Assembly: GCA_003640385.1 (NCBI GenBank)
Contig: RCAB01000589.1
Coordinates: 1 to 35,491 of the forward strand
DNA from: Setaria digitata
Taxonomy: Eukaryota; Nematoda; Chromadorea; Rhabditida; Setariidae
Length of the DNA: 35,491 nucleotides
Reading direction: 5' to 3'
Positions 1 through 12,106 of this stretch are shown here, in pieces. Below the pieces are notes generated by a model, which worked only from the letters and a program-made list of their open reading frames with translations, searched no databases and was not told the DNA's origin. The translations under genes and the position numbers were made by a program. Every line of letters starts with the position of its first letter. Position 1 is the stretch's first letter.

Positions 1-558
1 TTTTTTTTTTTTTTTAATTCACTTGCAATAAAATTGAAATTAAAAAAATTCATTAAAACTAATGAAATCTGAAATGAGAAATAAAAAAATAATTAATTAA
101 TTGCTATCTCACCATTAACCGCTATTTTTATATTTAATAACTTGGTTTATCTGGACTAGGGAAAGAAAAAATTTATTAAAACTGATTAAATCTGAAAAAA
201 GAAAAGTGAACTGAATTATATTTTACTACTAGCACTAGCTTCTAAGGCTTAATTATCTGAAAAGTTTTTAATATTAATTACATTAACCTAATAACTGTAA
301 TAAAGAAATTGCTTCTGTAATATAAAGTCTTTTCTCGGTAAAACGAAAAGTTCTATTATTAAAATTTCATTTTGAAATGATAAATGGATGGTTATTTTTA
401 ATTCAAAAAAAAAAAAAAAAATTATACACCTTCAGAGAAAGTAAGAAATGCTAAAATGAATCTAATTAGTTAGAATAAAAAAATCTAGAACTAATTAGTT
501 CTACTAAATTAAAGACAAATAATGATCTACAAAAAGGAGGATCTTATTTCACACTTAC

Positions 559-1043
559 TGTATCGACATCTGTTCCTAATTCAGCATAAAGTTGCTTGAT
601 CGGAATTTGATGCTCCCTCTAAAATTAATTTCAACAACAAAAAAAAAAAAAAAAAAAATAGAATAAAAAATAAAAAAAAATGGAAAATCACAAAAATTAT
701 TGGAAGTTTGGGTAATTTAAATAACTTTTGGAAAAATTTAATTTCAGTCCGTACTTTTAGTCTTTATCAATTACCAATTATTAAACAATACTAATGACCA
801 ACTATTAAACAATTATCGAAGTTACCTGGTCGAAATTTCATGCTTCTTTTATTAAAATTATTTTCATCGCCAGCAAAAGATGAAATAGTAATTCAAATAA
901 TTTTCAGACAAATTTATTTCTACTCTATTAACAAACAAATACAAATTTTATCAAAATACAAAACATCTATGGACCATTTCAACTTCCTTTTTAATTGACT
1001 CCAACGACACCTTATACTTGTCATTTTTCGGTTGTTTAATCAT
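559..1043 (-). CDS. Na+/K+-ATPase alpha-like P-type ATPase, 5' end (partial)
   Basis: Two small coding exons read leftward: 1043-975 (23 codons from ATG) and 618-559 (20 codons). They join in phase 0. The second is bounded by a T-rich acceptor and a GTAAGT donor at 558-553, so the gene continues beyond position 1. The joined N-terminus is Lys-rich and contains IKKEVEM followed by REHQIPIKQLYAELGTD. This matches the arrangement just before the first membrane segment of Na+/K+-ATPase alpha chains (KKE.EM, then DHK..L.EL...GTD). Such pumps exchange Na+ and K+ across the plasma membrane; nematodes also have divergent relatives (catp genes). The catalytic DKTG region is not in the window, so pump subtype cannot be told. 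No further exon was found in 1-558. Neither exon is long enough to stand out as an ORF; identification rests on 43 residues. Confidence 0.6.
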
Positions 1044-3118
1044 TGGAAATTAATTTTCCAGCCAACCGAAAAGTAACACTGCTACACCAGCAATTATTAC
1101 TAGTTTCTTTTAATGGCTTAGTGTAAGACAAAATTTACATATGCCAAAAAATTGATAGGCTAGAATACAATGGCACAGAAGCATCAATTTTTCGTCATAC
1201 TTGTGCAAAATTTTTCCTGAAATTGCAAATATTCTCGTGATATTTCAAGCAATATTTATCTGTTTTTTTTTTAGGACATAGATCGAAAACTTGAGTAAAA
1301 GTTATGAAGTGATAGTAATTTTTAAATTTGTAGATTATTGAATATATTTTTTTATTCAGAAAAAAAGAAATTATAGTCATTTTTTTAGCGAAAAATTTAC
1401 TGATAATATAATATGCAAATAAAATTTTGCATTTAATTTCAAATTTTAGATGCACTCAAATTTGAGCAAAAAAACACAACTGTTTCTTGCAGGTAAATTG
1501 AAACAATAAGCATGTCATTAGTTCCGTAAGATGATTTGATCCGTAAGATGATTTGATATAAGCATTAATTAATATTAGTTTCATTTTGATGACGATGAGA
1601 TCTGATACTATCTTAACTCAATTTTAACAAAATTACTAATGAACGATTGTATTCAAAAATTATCTTTTACCAATTAAAGTCTTCGTTTTAAGGATCAGTG
1701 AATATTTACTTTTTTCAATTTTAATTTTTGCTATTAACAAAGGAACAAATTTGATCTTTTTTAGCTCTCATTTTTTTTTTCCTTAACTTATTTAAACGCT
1801 TATTCCTTCGATCCTTCATTTTTATTCATATTGAATTATTCGCTGGTGTGAAATGCACAATATTTTATACTTCATACTGTAGATTCATACGGTGTAATAC
1901 AGTAACCGAACAAATTCTATCTATGCTACTGATACTAATGCATTCGTCACTAATGATGCATTTCTTTCTCTCTGTCTCTTTTTTTTTTCTTAAGTTTTTT
2001 CTAGAAAGCCTTAATCAGACAATGTGACTAGAAATTTTTTTTTTTTTTTTTTTCATTTTCTATAAATCGTAAAAGCAACGACTTTTTCCTACAGTATCTT
2101 CAGATCACTGAACCATCATAATCTTACGCAAGTAGAAATCATTGCAAATTTTTCACAGTATTCTTTTTTTTTGCTGGTAATATTAGAAAAGGAAATAATT
2201 CCAGATTTTAGATCGAATTTGGAAACCTAAACGATATTCATTAANTTAATCTTACGCAAGTAGGAATCATTGCAAATTTTTCACAATATTCTTTTTTTTT
2301 TTTGCTGGTAATATTAGAAAAGGAAATAATTCCAGATTTTAGATCGAATTTGGAAACCTAAACGATATTCATTAAAAGTAAACCAGCCAGTATACATGAA
2401 TTGCCGTTTACTAATCTCTTCCTCATGATTAATTCAAATTGCATATTGTGGACTAATTGCAGGCATTCCAAAAACTACAATTACAGGCTAATTACAAACT
2501 GAGTATAAAATAATTAGTGAACTATAATGCAAATGATTCTATTGATTTAGTTCATTTCAATCCGTTTATGCTTTTGTGGTAATAATTAGACGGAACGAAT
2601 CGAATAGATGAGCACATTTAGATTCGATATTATATTTCATGTTAATTTGTTCACTTTGATCATTAATCACACCTGTTCACAAAGTGTCTTCTTACTTCAC
2701 ATCATTTCATTAACACTTGGCTAGAAATGTTTGAGCATTTGTAATCTGTTGACATAAAATTTCACCATTATTTTGATTTCCCAATGCAATATTTCACTGA
2801 AATCCTAAAATATTTTAAGCATAAATTTAAGCAATAACAGTAATACAGAAGCACAATATTTTTGTTACTTTCAAGAAATGCCTAATTTACACTGCAAACT
2901 TACTGATGTTTTGATTTATTGCCAATTTAAGCTTTAATGAGTCTCATTAGCAACTGATCAAATTTCTGTTGTATATTATGGGAAATTAAATAAATATCAA
3001 TTAGAACATTTTTGATGGAAGATTAGTGTGAGCATGAGAAAAATGCCTAAATTTATAGTTGTAAAAATTTTAAATTGAAAAGACGAAGTGAGATCAATTT
3101 GTGATAAGAAAATATAAA
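1044..3118. other. Intergenic, no gene seen
   Basis: About 2 kb between the start of the ATPase gene and the end of the aquaporin gene, both on the minus strand. It is AT-rich with many homopolymers, and no exon with matching splice sites and codon use was found. Part of it (2119-2375) is an assembly duplication. Confidence 0.6.
2119..2375. repeat. Direct duplication flanking the gap base at 2245
   Basis: The stretch before n2245 (about 2119-2244) is repeated after it (about 2246-2375). The copies differ by a few substitutions and T-run length, for example GTAGAAATC versus GTAGGAATC. This is best read as overlapping contig ends, possibly two haplotypes, that were not merged. Confidence 0.85.
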
Positions 3119-5428
3119 CTAATCGAACCAATAAATTGAGGCAGCAAAAAAAGGTGAAATTATATTAGCAAAAATGGGTATATAGACCAATCGCCATTTA
3201 TCACTTATCGATAAAAAGATATAGGATGCAGAAGCAAAAGCAATTGTTCGAGCTAAGTTAGCCGTTTGGCCGACTGTTGAATATCCAACAAAATTTACAG
3301 TAGCCTGAAATTTCAGTTCACTCATCAGGATATCAATAATGAAACAGTCTTGGATCATCTTGTAATTTATTAGAATCAGTTGTATTACTGGCAAAAATCC
3401 GATTAAAATTATGTTTGAGTAGAATCTGTGTCCGACTAAAATCTGACTAGAATTAATTTTATAACTCGCTATATAATATGGCTAAAATCAGTTTCACTGT
3501 TCACTAGANCTAAAATTATGTTTGAGTAGAATCTGTGTCCGACTAAAATCTGACTAGAATAAATTTTATAACTCGCTATATAATATGGCTAAAATCAGTT
3601 TCACTGTTCACTAGAATTCAATTTCAAGTATGTTTAGAATCGAGTCAGAATTTTACTAGAATCAAGTTTTTAAAGATTACAAACTATAATTAGGATTAAT
3701 TTTGTTGTCAATTCAAATTCTCACTTTGTTTAACTGGAAGAAATTCTACAACTAGCTACAGTCTAATTAAAATCAGCTTAAGTATTTATTAGCTGATGAA
3801 TGAAACAATGAAACAGATTCAAATTCATGCAATTAAAAATTCAGAAAACCAAAAAAAGAACTAAACAGTACCCGTGCTGCAGCAACAACCGTAGCACACA
3901 GTGAACCATTTTTACCGTCACTGATAATACCTGTGAACAGGTAAGCACAACAAATTAGTGCACTCAGTGTTAATTCCATCACAAAATACTACAAAAATTC
4001 AACTTGAAAATCACTTAATTTGCATTTTAAATGCATGTGAGAAAATTAATTCAACCTAAGCAGTAATTATTTAGTTAATTCATTATTATTATTAAATATG
4101 ATTTTAAGGTCTATTTCATAATTTGTCTTCTTAAAATTATTTCAGTCATCGAAAATTAAAAAATGAAAATGAGAAAAGAAAGTTAACACTCATAGTTCGA
4201 TGGTTGTTGTAAAATTAAACCTAGTTACTGATAAAACAGTTAATGATAATGGCTAATTCTGCGAATGAAATAACTTTGCAAGGTGTAACATTGGATATTT
4301 GGAAATAGCATGTCTTTAATACTTACAACTAAAAAGATTTTTTCCTTTCCAATTCTTTTTTTTTTTTTAATTAATTTATTTTTTCTCAAAGTTTTCCTTA
4401 ATTAAATTTTTTTTTTTCAAGAAATCTTGCAATACATTCTCTGATTAACAATTATATTTTAATATTTGCACACAATGATTACATTCTGTTTACAATTTTT
4501 TATTTTTTCTATAAAATTTTTTCTAAAATTTTTTTAAATACTTCAACTCAAAAAAAGAAAACCTTTTATTTAGAAAAATATTTTTTAAAATTTCATCAAT
4601 TTTTTTTTTTTTTAAATTTTATTCGCTTCATTTTTAATCACTTTAATTTCTGTCTCCCAAAAAAATTTCCAACCTAGTGTGCTTCCGATAACTGAACATA
4701 ATTTCTCGATTTTACCTGTAAAGGACTGCTTGCATGCACATTCATGCTAGACCATTTCATTGCTACATGCATTGCAACTGCAAATGCATTCTCTTCCATA
4801 ACACATTGTCCATAGACAGCACCAAAAAATGCTCCCAAAAATTGCATAAATATTATAAAAATGCCAATTGCAAGACGACATTTTCCAACGAATATCACTG
4901 ATAATGTTTGAGCTGCAATTTTAGTTCAAAAAAAAAAAGAATAAAATTCAATCTTATTTATTTATTTTTTTGCTCAAATTTATGCTTTATAAATTGAGAT
5001 AGATTTTATGCACAATCTAATTTAATGCACTGAAAACTAATTACTGCTACTAGCATAGATTTAAAATATATATATAAACGTAATAAATTATCTGAATTAA
5101 AATTTGAAAATGATAAATTTCTTGGATTAAAATATAGATGTAAAAAATTACCTGGATTAAAATGTGCACCACTAAATTGTCCCAAAGAACATACTATTAT
5201 ATATGAAGTAGCACCGTCTATCAATGATCCAGCTAATTGTATATTAGGAGTATGCAAATATGAAAAAATACCTAAAATTCTAACTAGATTGAAAAAAAAA
5301 AAAAAAAAAAAAAAAAAATTTAGTTAGAATAAAGAGAAAAGAAAATTAAAAAAATTTTTCTGATCTAACAATAAATCTGATCATTTTTCCGTATAAAAAA
5401 TATTATTATTATTCTTCACCATTTTTAG

Positions 5429-5480
<52 letters not shown>

Positions 5481-5974
5481 NGATAAAAAATATTATTATT
5501 ATTCTTCACCATTTTTAGCATTATTATTGTTATTATTATTATTATCAATTATTATTGCTATTTTTATTATTATCATTGTTGATTACTACGCTAAACATTA
5601 TTATTGTTGAAAAGAAAAAAAAAAAAAAAACAATCACACACTTAGGAAAGTGAAGAGAAATGAGCCGATAAATTCAGCAATAGCAGGTATAAAAAAATCC
5701 ACAGGACCTGGATTATATTCAGGTCTATAAAGGAAAAATATACATATATTAATTACAATGTCCAGGATATAAGTCTATTAATGTTTTTCTTTAAATTATT
5801 TTCAAATTCTCAAATTAGTAGTTTTTGTTGCCTTTTTCATTTCTAATATTAAATACGTATTAATAAATTTTAAAGAAAAAACTGGAAATCAAACCAAAAC
5901 CTTTCACTTTGTTCGTTTGTATTTGTATTTTCTTTAGAAAAATCAAATGATAACCGTTGAATGGTAGGTTCCAT
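3119..5974 (-). CDS. Aquaporin family channel
   Basis: A six-exon gene read leftward: 5974-5901, 5724-5642, 5271-5152, 4912-4716, 3988-3872, 3304-3119. All phases join, giving 777 coding bases and 258 residues, normal for a MIP/aquaporin. A short hydrophilic N-terminus is followed by about six hydrophobic segments. The first half-helix carries SGAHFNPA (N91-P92-A93), split by an intron inside the Ala codon. The second half-helix reads GQTANLAR, with N213-L214-A215 where NPA is expected and the following Arg kept. The AEFIGSF segment (TM1) and DGKNGS loop are also family-like. Aquaporins pass water or small solutes through membranes; substrate cannot be inferred. The first donor (GTTTTG) is weak, but the phase fits. 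The gene resembles the divergent nematode aquaporins more than classical ones, though no exact orthologue is claimed. N3509 and n5481 both fall in introns. Confidence 0.85.
3403..3614. repeat. Direct duplication flanking the gap base at 3509
   Basis: About 105 bases before n3509 recur almost unchanged after it (3511-3614) inside the last aquaporin intron. The single N between near-identical copies points to an assembly join. Confidence 0.85.
5392..5600. repeat. ATT microsatellite split by a gap base
   Basis: A long run of ATT/TTA units around 5399-5580 lies in the first-half introns of the aquaporin gene. At n5481 the flank (ATAAAAAATATT, then TTCTTCACCATTTTTAGC) is repeated, so the true array length is uncertain. 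Confidence 0.8.
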
Positions 5975-7576
5975 AAGAAGCAAAAAAAGAATAGTAAAAT
6001 TTTATAACACACTATAAAAATCGATGCTGTAAATCTTATATGACATAGACTGAACTAAATATCACCATGGAAACAAACAGATGTATTATGGATATTCAGC
6101 TGATAACAACCAGTTGAAAGTCGTAGAAATGGTATAATATTGGTATTTCATATCATATTAATGGAATAGGTTGGAAGTTCATTTCGGTAAGATGATAAAA
6201 AAAAAAATCCCTGATAAGAGTAAGAATTATTCAATATTTCTTACCAGGTTTGTTAATTTAAATTTGCTTCTATTATTAATTTTGGAAATCATTTAAAATG
6301 AAAGAAAGAGATTAAATTGGCCAAATTTTTACTAAAATTTTGATGTTTTCAAAATTTAAATGAAATCAGCTGCTTTCTTTTAACTATTTCACTTGTATTA
6401 TTTTGAATAAAATAAAAAGCAAAAATTTTTATCTTAACTTATAAGTTACAAGTTAGTTTAACGTTTAAAATGATTATGCGTACTTTGCGTACTACTTTAT
6501 AAGTAAACTATTGCTTTCATAGTTAAAAAAAAAATTATTCGAATGATGAAACATTCTGGACTTTTTAATCTAAGTACTTCTTAGCTTTTTGTTATTTCCT
6601 AAAAATATTCAATTATTAAATCGAGTACTATTTACAGACTTCGTTATCTTTATTAGTAAATTAAAAAATTTAGGATATATGTATGATCACTAGTTTAAGG
6701 CTTTCCTGAAACCTGAAAAACTTCCGGAAAACTTCTTCCTGAGAAACTCTCACATTGAGTTTTTAATGAAACTAGCAACAGAATGAAATTTAGCAGCTTG
6801 GAAGTTGGGAAAAATGAAATTCATTCTAAATTTCATTTCAAATTTAACATGCATTTCTTATGGTACCTTTTCAGCGTGGTACTGATGATTATTGTAATAA
6901 CACTGAAAGAAAGGACTGATTATTAAATAATTGTTAATTATACTCCTTTACATTTATTTAGCTCTACGCCGACAACTATTCGCTTCCAAGTGGAATTATT
7001 TGGTACCACGAAAATTTAAGTGCTAAAATATCAAAAACGTGAATTCGTGAAAATTCTTATGAAATATGAATTTTTAACAGACTACTATTAACTGGGGTAC
7101 TTAAAGATGAAAATGAAGACGACAAAAAAGGCGGAAATTTTGTTAGCTTAAAATGTCAAACAATCAAAAAATTGAGATCAGAGGAAGTTATTATCAAAAA
7201 ATTTTTTTCCTCGCTTTTCAGAAATGTGCAAAATTTTTAATAAGTTTTCATAGAAAGATGCAACTGATTTTTTTTTTGAAATTTCTGGAAAAACATTCAC
7301 AGATTCTTTCCTTAAAATTAGCGCACAAAATTTGAAGATCATATATTTCAAGAATCAAAACTGAAACTGAATGATCAAATAAAAGAAATTGAAGTTATTT
7401 AAGAATATCATTTATAAAATATTAATAAACGCACAAAAGCAGAACGGACCATCTTCCGATCTGTTCTATATTGTCGAGAACTGATCTGAGTAATGTATGT
7501 GCAACAAATATTCCAATCATTCGGATAATGTTAATTAAAATCTACCTCCAGCGACTAAGATCACTTGATTCTTTTA

Positions 7577-7596
7577 TATAATATATATATATATAC

Positions 7597-7629
<33 letters not shown>

Positions 7630-7630
7630 T
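7577..7630. repeat. AT dinucleotide microsatellite
   Basis: About 50 bases of alternating TA/AT with a few interruptions; self-complementary. Confidence 0.85.
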
Positions 7631-7836
7631 CACCGTACTTTTCTTTCCAGCTCTTACTCGCACTATTTTTTGCTGCATCATTTCTGCTAATATACATTCA
7701 TTCATCTATTAGCAGGCTAAAAAGCCTAATGTTACAATATTTTTGCTTTAGACAAATCTTCGATCACCAACAAAACGGTAGTATGATGATAGTCATTGAT
7801 ACACATTAAAGCACTGAACTCCTAACACTCAATAAA

Positions 7837-8292
7837 GGCACCATACATACAGAAAATAAATAACAACAAGCAAAAGAATTCTGCTATAATAATGAACAAA
7901 ATATGTTCCCCTCAATCCTCAGTTATAAAACGAATAAAACTGGCTGAAATACTATTATCAAATAAGAAAAAAAATTTTTTATCTAAACACAAAACTAGCT
8001 AAAAAAATCTTTTCAAACACATCATTATTTAAAGATTGAGGAAAACCTTATTTGAAAAAAAAAANGGCACCATACATACAGAAAATAAATAACAACAAGC
8101 AAAAGAATTCTGCTATGATAATGAACAAAATATGTTCCCCTCAATCCTCAGTTATAAAACGAATAAAACTGGCTGAAATACTATTATCAAATAAGAAAAA
8201 AAATTTTTTATCTAAACACAAAACTAGCTAAAAAAATCTTTTCAAACACATCATTATTTAAAGATTGAGGAAAACCTTATTTGAAAAAAAAA
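7837..8292. repeat. Direct duplication (about 228 bp per copy) flanking the gap base at 8065
   Basis: The block 7837-8064 recurs at 8066-8292 with a single clear substitution (CTATAATAATG versus CTATGATAATG). It is the longest of the N-flanked duplications and very probably an unmerged contig overlap. Confidence 0.9.
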
Positions 8293-8772
8293 ACCTCATT
8301 TAGAAACATCATTTTAAAAAATCTTATTGGAATGCACCAAAATTATCGAATTTAATGAGATCTTTACTACGGAAAAATATTAGCAGTAATATTTACAGCC
8401 TTGTTTCTCTGTTACCTTCTAATGAATAACACATGTAACAAAAATAAGTTTTTCAAGAATTTGCATTGCTTGCAAAATTATAGCCGCTAATATATTTGTT
8501 TAATGATCATGAAATTACCGCAGTAACAAGCAAAAACAAATCAATATTAAATATAATGAAACAAGAAACACAATAACGCAATGAAAGAGAGAGAGAAAAA
8601 AAAAGAAAAGAAAAACAAAAATAAACAACGATCCAGTTACTGTGGAACCGCACATACTACCCTAAATTAACAAGAATAATTCATCTGGAATGATGAATCT
8701 GTATAAACCACATTTTTGCAATAACTGAACCTGAAATAGATGCTGACTCAACAATAAATTTAATGAAGCAAC

Positions 8773-11700
8773 TCAGAAATCGAAACTAAAATGCGAAGAC
8801 TGAGAGTGGCAGCTTGAATCAAATGTCTTGTATCCATCACGATTGCTTGAGTCAAAGTGGAAAGTTGACATCTCGGGACGAATTTTCTTCCTGCAATTAT
8901 TTTGAAGCTCGATAATTATAATACATTTAAAAAAACTCAAACAAGCGTACTTGCCATTTCTTCGAAAATGAAACACTATTTCCTTACTATTATCTACAGC
9001 ACAAATATACAAACACAATTCCGCTTAAAGAAAATCTGAATTAAACATAATCATTACAGAAGATATATAACAATAAGCTTACCTCACCGGCGAATCAAGT
9101 TTCATCCACTGATTACTGCTTATTGCTTCACTCATGACAGGCTCAAGAAAAATACGCTCTGATCCATAATTTCGCCAGCCACTGTCATCCATAGCATCAT
9201 GATAAATGAAATTGCCAGCATCTGACTAAAAAAGTAATTTTTTTTGTCTGAAAAAAGATATCCGCAAAGGTATTTGAGGGGTAAAAAAATTTCATTTCAT
9301 CCATATAATCACTTGTGAATTGACCAAAATGTGCTCTATGGGGACATTATGGATTATTGTTTCAAGATTACGATATCAAAAAAAAAAAATAAAAATTTGT
9401 TTAGTCTTCTTCATTCTCCATAGATACTAATATCTGACTAACAATTACCATATTTGCCGAATCTTTTTCAAACCAAGCGTTCATAGTGACTGGATCACAA
9501 ACATCCAGGTCGCAGTCAGGCTGCTGTGAAAGCAAATTACAGGGGACGTTAGCCGGAAAATCTTTTATCTCATCTCTCGTCAAGTCATCCGAATTCACCG
9601 ATAAATTTGTTACGGTCTCGCGATCCTTGCCAATTTTTGGAAAGAAGCTGCTGAAGCTACAATCTAAAATATTTAACTTCATAAAGAAAAATATACATCA
9701 GACAATATACATCGTCAGACATTTTTTTTTTTTCAGAAAAAGGATGCTGTGGAGAAAATTATCGATGAAATCTTTATCACATGAATTCAACATCGACGCG
9801 ATAAGTCCTAATAAAAAACCCTCGATCAAGCCAAAAGTTCAAGAGCAATTTTCGTAATGAAAGGAACACTACAAATTGAAAAAGAAAGAAAATGAATACT
9901 AACCTCGTATTTTATTAGAAACCTTTGGTGATTGGTCTATGTCCAAAGCATCAGCTACATCATCACATTCTGGTATTACATGGTCACTACCAGCTGGGAT
10001 GTCTTCCAAATCAAGTAACTTTGCAGACGAAGAACTGTTACCCATGAGAAGTGCTGAGCCCACCGAAAATGAGTTCAGCGGAGACAAATTTTCGAAAAAG
10101 CTGCGCCAAAATTTCTGTAAAAATCACAAGATAATGACAGAATTAAAAGGAGCATCAGTTATGAATTTAACAAATAGGCAATATCTATTTGCTATTTCCT
10201 TAGAGGAAAAGCAACATCCTACTTCATGCGTATCGTACTTTCTCTTTGACGATTCTGGTAGGTCTTTCTGCTGAGCTTTTGAATTTTTGGGACGTATACC
10301 GTGACGTCGTAAGGCACAAGCCACAATGCCTGTCGCAGCAATAGAATAAGTTGTTGGGTCGTCATTTCGAAGGAATAACTGTGGAAGGGCTGATAAGATT
10401 CGTTCTGAATAGTCGAGCAACAACGGATCTGCAGGAAATAAGCACAAGTCTTTGTCCTTCCTGAAAAAAGAAATTAACTAATTAGGAAACTTGTAGAAAA
10501 AATCTTAATTATGTAATTCTGTAAAAAATTGAATATGTGCAAAATACTTTCTATTAACAAGGACGACTTTTCCCACAAAAAAGTTCTGGTTGTTACAAAT
10601 ATCTCAAGGCAATTAATAAGCAGTTTTTACTTTTTCTTATTTTTGTTGCCACTTTTTGTTTCATTTGGGAGATCACGCGAGAAGAATGTTTTATCTTCCT
10701 TCGTACTCAGAATTGTAGTTTCACCGGCATTCGATTCTAAATTTGTTCCTTTTCCGAAGCTGTAAAATGTTAAAAAAATAATAAGTTTACAGAAACTGGA
10801 AATTTTTACCAATTCAACCTAAATAAACGCGTAATTGATGTAGAACATTAATATACCCAAAGCGTTGAAAATCAAAAAAATGAATAGGCAACCTTAGATA
10901 AGATGGAATACCAAAAATGCTATCAGCTGATGGTGGCTTGTAACCAACAGCTTCACAATTTACAGAATCCGCATTTCCTTCACCAACTCTATTCCACATC
11001 TGTCGCCTGTCACAAGAATCCTCAGCCATTACTGCTCGCACATCTTCTTGAACCTAGAATCCGACTAGAATCATTTAAAATCACTTCACAAAGAAAATAA
11101 TGCAAAAAAAAAAAAAAAAAAGGAAACGGCTCATCTGTCAAACGACAAGCACATTACCAAAGTATTCATAATAAATTGCATACAAAATTTTAGGATAAAG
11201 ATGAAATTATTCAGTAATTNAAAAAAATTATTATTTCAATTTACAGTTCAAAAAAAAAGGCAGTTGAAGAAAAGTGATAAATGAAAACCTTTCGTCGTAT
11301 AGATGACGTAATATTTGGCTGAGCAATAATTTCAGACTGCTTTGCAAACATCCAGAGACCAGCTCGCTCTCCCATACGCTTATGAGGTGAAATAGGTTGA
11401 GTTAATCGCTGCGGTACTAAAAGTTTCCGAAAACCAAACTCAAATTTATTGCTCATCCACAAAGAAAAATTAACGTTGAGGTTAAATAATATTCATTAGA
11501 CTCAGTTCCATACTGAATGTATAGTAAGTAATATGAAAATTCCTCAATTAGAATGGTAAGGCATTCAGTTTGATAACAGAGTAAGCGCAGATACTATCCA
11601 GTCAGGACTTAACAGTAGTTTGACACAATAAATATAATAGAAAAGTTATCAGTGGTCTATAATTTCGTTTCCTATACGACATGATTCATGCCAACAAAAA

Positions 11701-12106
11701 GTATTTTCATTTACACAACAATATCAATAAGAATTTATAACTGAAGATAACTAGAAATGTAAAAAAAGTAAGATAAAATTTTGACAGTGCTACGATCAGC
11801 AAAATTTTGCGTAAGACAAAATTTAGACAGTGTTTATAATTTGCTGTTTATAATCCAACTAAAACTATTTCATCCCGTGAATATAAAGTTAATTCTTCAA
11901 TTAAATGATTTCAAAATAAAAATGGAAAGATCCATCTGATAAAATTGGAAAAGAAAAAAAAAAAAACCTCTTTTGGAACTACTAGTTACCGCAGTTCGAC
12001 GTTCTTTGACTCGTTTCATTACTGCATCAACATGTTTCGCCATACCATCATGCCAATTTCTACCACTCTGTCTTCCCGAACGTCGATTGCCTACACTAGA
12101 TCGCAT
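8773..12106 (-). CDS. Uncharacterised nine-exon protein
   Basis: Exons read leftward: 12106-11990, 11438-11289, 11053-10893, 10759-10631, 10460-10223, 10114-9904, 9663-9449, 9225-9083, 8890-8773. All phases join and give 493 residues. I do not recognise the family. The N-terminus is basic (RRSGRQSGRNWHDGMAKH, then an Arg/Lys-rich stretch), suggesting nucleic-acid or nuclear association. A well-ordered block around residues 40-140 includes HKRMGERAGLWMF. A Lys-rich linker precedes a hydrophobic, probably helical part (residues about 192-243, e.g. DPLLLDYSERILSALPQL). An acidic segment follows near 310-330, and the C-terminus is Ser/Phe-rich. No signal peptide or membrane segment is seen. The acceptor of exon 2 (TTTGAG) is weak and that junction is the least certain; the other junctions have good GT-AG sites. 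N11220 lies in the intron between exons 2 and 3. Start: first ATG after an in-frame stop. Confidence 0.75.

Larger units (their letters stand above)
5975..8772. other. Intergenic, no gene supported
   Basis: About 2.8 kb between the aquaporin start and the end of the next minus-strand gene. It holds an AT dinucleotide run (about 7577-7630), a long duplicated block around n8065, and small ORFs without splice or homology support. One plus-strand frame around 7080-7226 is open and rich in charged residues, but it has no recognisable domain. Confidence 0.5.

Noticed and set aside
1195..1455. 86-codon minus-strand ORF
   Set aside because: Phe/Lys/Ile/Tyr-rich, no domain, no splice partner; chance in AT-rich DNA.
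7080..7335. Plus-strand open frames in the 6-8.7 kb gap
   Set aside because: Lys/Phe-rich composition typical of AT-rich non-coding DNA; no splice or homology support.
7837..8292. Genuine tandem duplication or CRISPR-like repeat
   Set aside because: There are only two copies, joined at an N, nearly identical and without spacer structure; an assembly overlap explains it.
9486..10274. Plus-strand ORFs at 9486-9857 and 9939-10274
   Set aside because: They are antisense to exons 5-7 of the minus-strand unknown gene, which has correct splice sites and joined phases; the plus frames do not.
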